The notes below the pieces were generated by a model, which worked only from the letters and a program-made list of their open reading frames with translations, was not told where the DNA came from and ran no database searches. Position numbers and translations under genes: made by a program. Below, piece by piece: positions 3,656 through 6,293 of a DNA stretch of 6,293 nt. The stretch comes from an uncultured Bacilli bacterium (GTDB lineage: Bacteria; Bacillota_I; Bacilli_A; RF39; UBA660), in NCBI GenBank assembly GCA_944364705.1, contig CALVWH010000113.1, positions 1-6,293 on the forward strand, read 5' to 3'. How positions within the stretch are numbered: the stretch's first letter is position 1; each line of letters begins with the position of its first letter.

Positions 3656-4585
3656 ATGAACGTAAAAGAAGAATTAAAAAAATTAAAAGAAAAATTACAA
3701 AAAAAACAATCTATTCAAAATGAAATAAAACCAAAACAAATACATAATTTATCATGTGATACCAATAAAAAAATTCAAACCCTTGATGAAAAATTAGAAG
3801 AATTTATTACGAAATATGAACATCGTTTTTTATTTGATCGACAACCTTCGGATAAAATCGAAGAAAAAATAAGAAACTTTATTGATAAAATGGCCGTTTG
3901 GTATGAACTACGGTATCCAGACTTTTCCGTTTATCCAAAAATAAATAAAAAAAATAATGAAATCTTTAAAGATAATGAATATATATTCAATTCTTTGGAT
4001 TCCCAAAAAAAAATAGAAACTCTTGATTGGGGAGAATTTTATAATACCAAAGCTTTTATTCAGTCTTTATCGAAAGAAGAAAGAGCTTTTCTTATAAGAC
4101 CAAAATATCCTTATTCCTGTGAAATTTACATCAATGGAGAAATAAAACATTACCATTTAACTTCCAAAGGCTATGTATTAAATCAAGAAGATTCCGATAA
4201 AATTGTCATACAAAATAAAAAAGGACAAACCTTTTCCTTTTCCCATATTCACATAAAAGAATTCTTAAATATTTTAAAAAGTAGAGAGTTTGATTTGTCT
4301 TTTCCAGATGTCCAAGCGATAGAAAATATGATTCGTGATTACGAATACCACAGCATGTTTAAAGAAGAATTGCTTGACTTTGTTATGTACCAAATTATGA
4401 AAAGAGGAGAAGATCGAATTGGACCTCGTAGAGCTTTCTTGTTTGCCAAAGAATTCCACCGAGATCTTCAATTTCCTATGATGTATGGAATTGATGAGAC
4501 AGATCCATACTTAAAAGATTTTATCCATGAATATTTAAAAGCAGGTGGATCAAAAGATCTTATTTGTTATACCGAATATTTTTAA
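3656..4585 (+). CDS. Hypothetical protein, 309 residues, first gene of the operon
   Basis: The start at ATG 3656 is chosen because GGAGG (3645-3649) lies 6 nt before it and the promoter TATAAT sits inside any longer frame (the frame is open back to a TTG at 3608). I do not recognise the family. Seen: residues 1-50 are Lys/Glu/Gln-rich and probably coiled coil. The middle is mixed and rich in Tyr and Trp (VWYELRYPDF; LDWGEFYNT), with a probable beta section around 150-190 (YINGEIKHYHLTSKGYV). The C-terminal 85 residues look most conserved in character: MIRDYEYHSMF, RIGPRRAFLFAKEF, MMYGIDETDP, and KAGGSKDL near the end. There is no signal peptide or membrane segment, so it is probably cytoplasmic. 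It is followed after 18 nt by the 53-residue gene. The function is unknown. Confidence 0.85.
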   Translation: MNVKEELKKLKEKLQKKQSIQNEIKPKQIHNLSCDTNKKIQTLDEKLEEFITKYEHRFLFDRQPSDKIEEKIRNFIDKMAVWYELRYPDFSVYPKINKKNNEIFKDNEYIFNSLDSQKKIETLDWGEFYNTKAFIQSLSKEERAFLIRPKYPYSCEIYINGEIKHYHLTSKGYVLNQEDSDKIVIQNKKGQTFSFSHIHIKEFLNILKSREFDLSFPDVQAIENMIRDYEYHSMFKEELLDFVMYQIMKRGEDRIGPRRAFLFAKEFHRDLQFPMMYGIDETDPYLKDFIHEYLKAGGSKDLICYTEYF

Positions 4586-4590
4586 CGAAA

Positions 4591-4621
4591 TTCTTGCAAA
4601 AAAATGATTTCTTTGCAAGAA
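4591..4621 (+). repeat. Perfect 10-bp inverted repeat enclosing a start codon
   Basis: TTCTTGCAAA (4591-4600) and TTTGCAAGAA (4612-4621) are exact inverted copies around an 11-nt loop that holds the ATG at 4604. No T tract follows, so it is not an ordinary terminator. In mRNA it would place the start codon of the 53-residue gene in a hairpin loop, and could limit or couple its translation or stabilise the upstream mRNA end. Confidence 0.7.
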
Positions 4622-4765
4622 ATTATGAAAAACCTAAAAGCCTATACTCCAGAAGAAAAAGAATTGATTCAAAGACTTGTTAATACTTTAACTTCGAAAC
4701 TTCAAAAAGAAGAAGTAGTAAAACAATTAAGAATCCAAAGAAATTTAGAGAAAAGGAAAAAATAG
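4604..4765 (+). CDS. Small hypothetical protein, 53 residues
   Basis: Reading from ATG 4604: MISLQEIMKNLKAYTPEEKE..., ending NLEKRKK before TAG 4763-4765. It is highly charged, basic at the C-terminus and likely a helical hairpin (helix about 3-12, PEEKELIQRLV helix about 16-50). It lies 18 nt after the first gene and 13 nt before the third, in the same direction, filling the gap between them, which supports it as a real gene. No good Shine-Dalgarno precedes ATG 4604, whose codon lies in a hairpin loop. An alternative start is ATG 4625 (46 residues) with only AAGAA upstream. Translation may depend on the upstream gene. The function is unknown; a small adaptor or nucleic-acid-binding peptide is conceivable. 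Confidence 0.65.
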   Translation: MISLQEIMKNLKAYTPEEKELIQRLVNTLTSKLQKEEVVKQLRIQRNLEKRKK

Positions 4766-4778
4766 AAAGGAAATTCTT

Positions 4779-5597
4779 ATGACAGAAGGTAACTTAGATA
4801 AAATAATAAAAAAAATATATCAACAAAAAGTAGAATGGATTAAAGAAAAAAATAGAAAATTAGAAAGTGAATATTTTGATAAACAAAAAAATCTTCCTTA
4901 TGCAGATTCTTTATATGAAGAAGGAGGATATGAAGGGGTTTTTAACGAATTAAAACAACTTTCAGAAAATTCTAAATTTACAGAATATATTTTTGAAATT
5001 ATGAAAACTTTATTGTTTTCCCCTGCTTATGATTATATGTTTAAACAAAAACTAAAAGCCGATATTTTTGTATCAGAACCAGTACATTCTTTTATTTATC
5101 CGATGTACGAACAAAAAGTCAAACAAAGCTATAATGAAGTTTCTGTTATGAAAGAAAATCCAAATTTAGAAAAAAATCTTGGTGCTATTGAAAAAGAAGC
5201 AAATATATATATGGAAGTATCTTCTCTTTTATACCTTTTATATTCTTCCGATTTTATGTTTCCAGAAGGTTGGGAAAACCTTTATCTAGGAACCAATCAA
5301 GAACTTTTACAAATTTTAAAAACATCCAATCGAACCATTGGAGAATTTTTAGAAGAACTTGTGAACTTTAAATGTGATCTTTTTTTACAAATCTTGAATC
5401 AAAATTCAAAAGAGTATTTACAAAAAGTAGAAAAACTTAGAATCCAAAAACAAAAAGAAGTAAAAGAACATGCTTTAGTAAATTTTCCATTAACTTATTT
5501 CTATGATCATACGCTCCAAGACTTTTTCGAAGATCGATATCAATACTCAACCATCAACAAACCTTCTTCTTTGCAAAAGAAAAAAATTATTATTTAA
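4779..5597 (+). CDS. Hypothetical protein, 272 residues
   Basis: ATG 4779 is preceded by AAAGGAAA (4766-4773), 5-8 nt upstream. The family is not recognised. The sequence is predicted mostly helical: charged helices at 1-30 (KIIKKIYQQKVEWIKEKNRK), an acidic Gly-containing segment YEEGGYEG near 46-53, hydrophobic helices around 75-115, and an EVSSLLYLLYSSDFMFPEGW stretch near 150. A coiled-coil-like KVEKLRIQKQKEVKEH region lies near 216-231, and a basic tail ends the protein. The hydrophobic parts are too broken for clear membrane helices, so I favour a cytoplasmic protein. It is the third gene of the operon, 17 nt before the next, so presumably co-expressed with the 309- and 53-residue proteins. 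The function is unknown. Confidence 0.85.
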   Translation: MTEGNLDKIIKKIYQQKVEWIKEKNRKLESEYFDKQKNLPYADSLYEEGGYEGVFNELKQLSENSKFTEYIFEIMKTLLFSPAYDYMFKQKLKADIFVSEPVHSFIYPMYEQKVKQSYNEVSVMKENPNLEKNLGAIEKEANIYMEVSSLLYLLYSSDFMFPEGWENLYLGTNQELLQILKTSNRTIGEFLEELVNFKCDLFLQILNQNSKEYLQKVEKLRIQKQKEVKEHALVNFPLTYFYDHTLQDFFEDRYQYSTINKPSSLQKKKIII

Positions 5598-5614
5598 GAA
5601 AGTGAGAAAAAAAT

Positions 5615-6293
5615 ATGACATTAAATATTCCAGAAAGATTTTATGGATCTATAAAAAATAGCATTGTTGATTTCCCTTGGATCTCTTGTAACTATCTTAC
5701 GGATAAAAATGAAAAAAAAGAAGCATTAAAACAAACCGAATTAGGAAAAAAACGAATGGTTCTTGAAGACTGTCAAATAACAAAATTAGTTTATGACTCT
5801 ACATTTGTTTATTATGATTGTCGGTATGAGGACAAAGAAAAACAAAAACAATACCGGCAAATTACGGTAAAAGATCAAGAAGGAAACACAAAAATTAATC
5901 TTTGTACTTCTTCTAGGTGTTTTTCTTTAGAATCTTTATTTATGGATAATAAAGAATGTGATCGTTTATCCAAAGAAAAACCATTGAAAGAAGAAATCAT
6001 AGATATGGAATTGTTCGATGAAACGAATGGATTTTCTTTTACTGCTCAAAGATATCAAAACAAAGATAATGTATTCGTTGAAAAAATAAAACCACATTAT
6101 TTATCTGAAAACAATCCTTATAGCTTTTCAAAACAGTTTCAAAATCTATGTCAAAGCATTCACCCAATTGAAATTCAATATAGACAAAAAATACCAGTAT
6201 ATGTTTGCTATAAGGAAGGAAAAGATAAAATGCAGACTCTTTCCTTTGATCAGGTTGCTGAATGTGTAGATTTTATGCTTCAAGATATGGACT
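5615..6293 (+). CDS. Hypothetical protein, partial at right edge
   Basis: The frame is open from ATG 5615 to the window end, with 226 residues visible and the C-terminus missing. The upstream GTGAGAAAAAAAT is a weak, A-rich ribosome binding site. It begins MTLNIPERFYGSIKNSIVDF and continues with a Cys-containing first half (WISCNY, EDCQ, YDCRYED, LCTSSRCFSL, KECDRL) with mixed alpha/beta character. Two blocks around 64-95 (YYDCRYED...YRQITVKDQEGNTKINL) look like beta hairpins. The Cys residues are not arranged as an obvious zinc finger. Trp is encoded by TGG. I do not recognise the family. The 17-nt gap after the 272-residue gene places it as the fourth gene of the same operon. The function is unknown. 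Confidence 0.8.
   Translation, partial: MTLNIPERFYGSIKNSIVDFPWISCNYLTDKNEKKEALKQTELGKKRMVLEDCQITKLVYDSTFVYYDCRYEDKEKQKQYRQITVKDQEGNTKINLCTSSRCFSLESLFMDNKECDRLSKEKPLKEEIIDMELFDETNGFSFTAQRYQNKDNVFVEKIKPHYLSENNPYSFSKQFQNLCQSIHPIEIQYRQKIPVYVCYKEGKDKMQTLSFDQVAECVDFMLQDMD

Noticed and set aside
4274..4471. 65-codon minus-strand open frame
   Set aside because: It is antisense inside the 309-residue gene with no ribosome binding site or promoter.

Overview
The window comes from a very AT-rich, low-GC Gram-positive-type bacterium (Bacillota; my guess is a host-associated Bacilli or Erysipelotrichia-like lineage). AAGGAGG-type ribosome binding sites, TTGNNN-17-TATAAT promoters and hairpin-plus-U-tract terminators all fit that. 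Tryptophan in the confirmed genes is encoded by TGG and TGA serves as a stop, so I read it with the standard bacterial code. Short modules, a replisome-organiser-like gene, toxin-antitoxin loci and unrecognised genes give it the look of an accessory or mobile region.

Left part (1-1456, minus strand). A divergent GTP cyclohydrolase II (RibA-like) gene runs off the left edge and has its own promoter. Upstream of it lies a replication initiator/replisome organiser of the winged-helix family found on Firmicutes conjugative elements and phages. Between the organiser and the next locus is a plus-strand terminator preceded by CTCCACCA, possibly the displaced 3' end of a tmRNA or tRNA gene.

Middle (1688-3487). 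First comes a decayed YefM-YoeB type II toxin-antitoxin operon. Its promoter/operator is textbook, but the antitoxin carries a one-base frameshift and the toxin has Tyr where the family has its catalytic His. Next is a tandem duplication of about 540-590 bp (2354-2887 and 2943-3487). Each copy is a type I toxin-antitoxin cassette: a 30- or 22-residue hydrophobic peptide on the minus strand with a strong ribosome binding site, and a convergent antisense RNA on the plus strand. Promoters, hairpin positions and terminators are conserved between copies. The short pairing box has changed in a coordinated way at four positions (GAGTGTC/GACACTC in copy A, GAGTACT/AGTACTC in copy B), as expected if the two modules evolved separate RNA-RNA specificity. 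The peptides themselves have diverged. This pair is the most interesting content of the window.

Right part (3565-6293, plus strand). After a terminator, an extended -10 promoter drives a tightly spaced operon of at least four genes (309, 53, 272 and more than 226 residues). I recognise none of them. All are Lys/Glu-rich, apparently cytoplasmic proteins without signal peptides or membrane segments. The start codon of the 53-residue gene sits in the loop of a perfect 10-bp inverted repeat.
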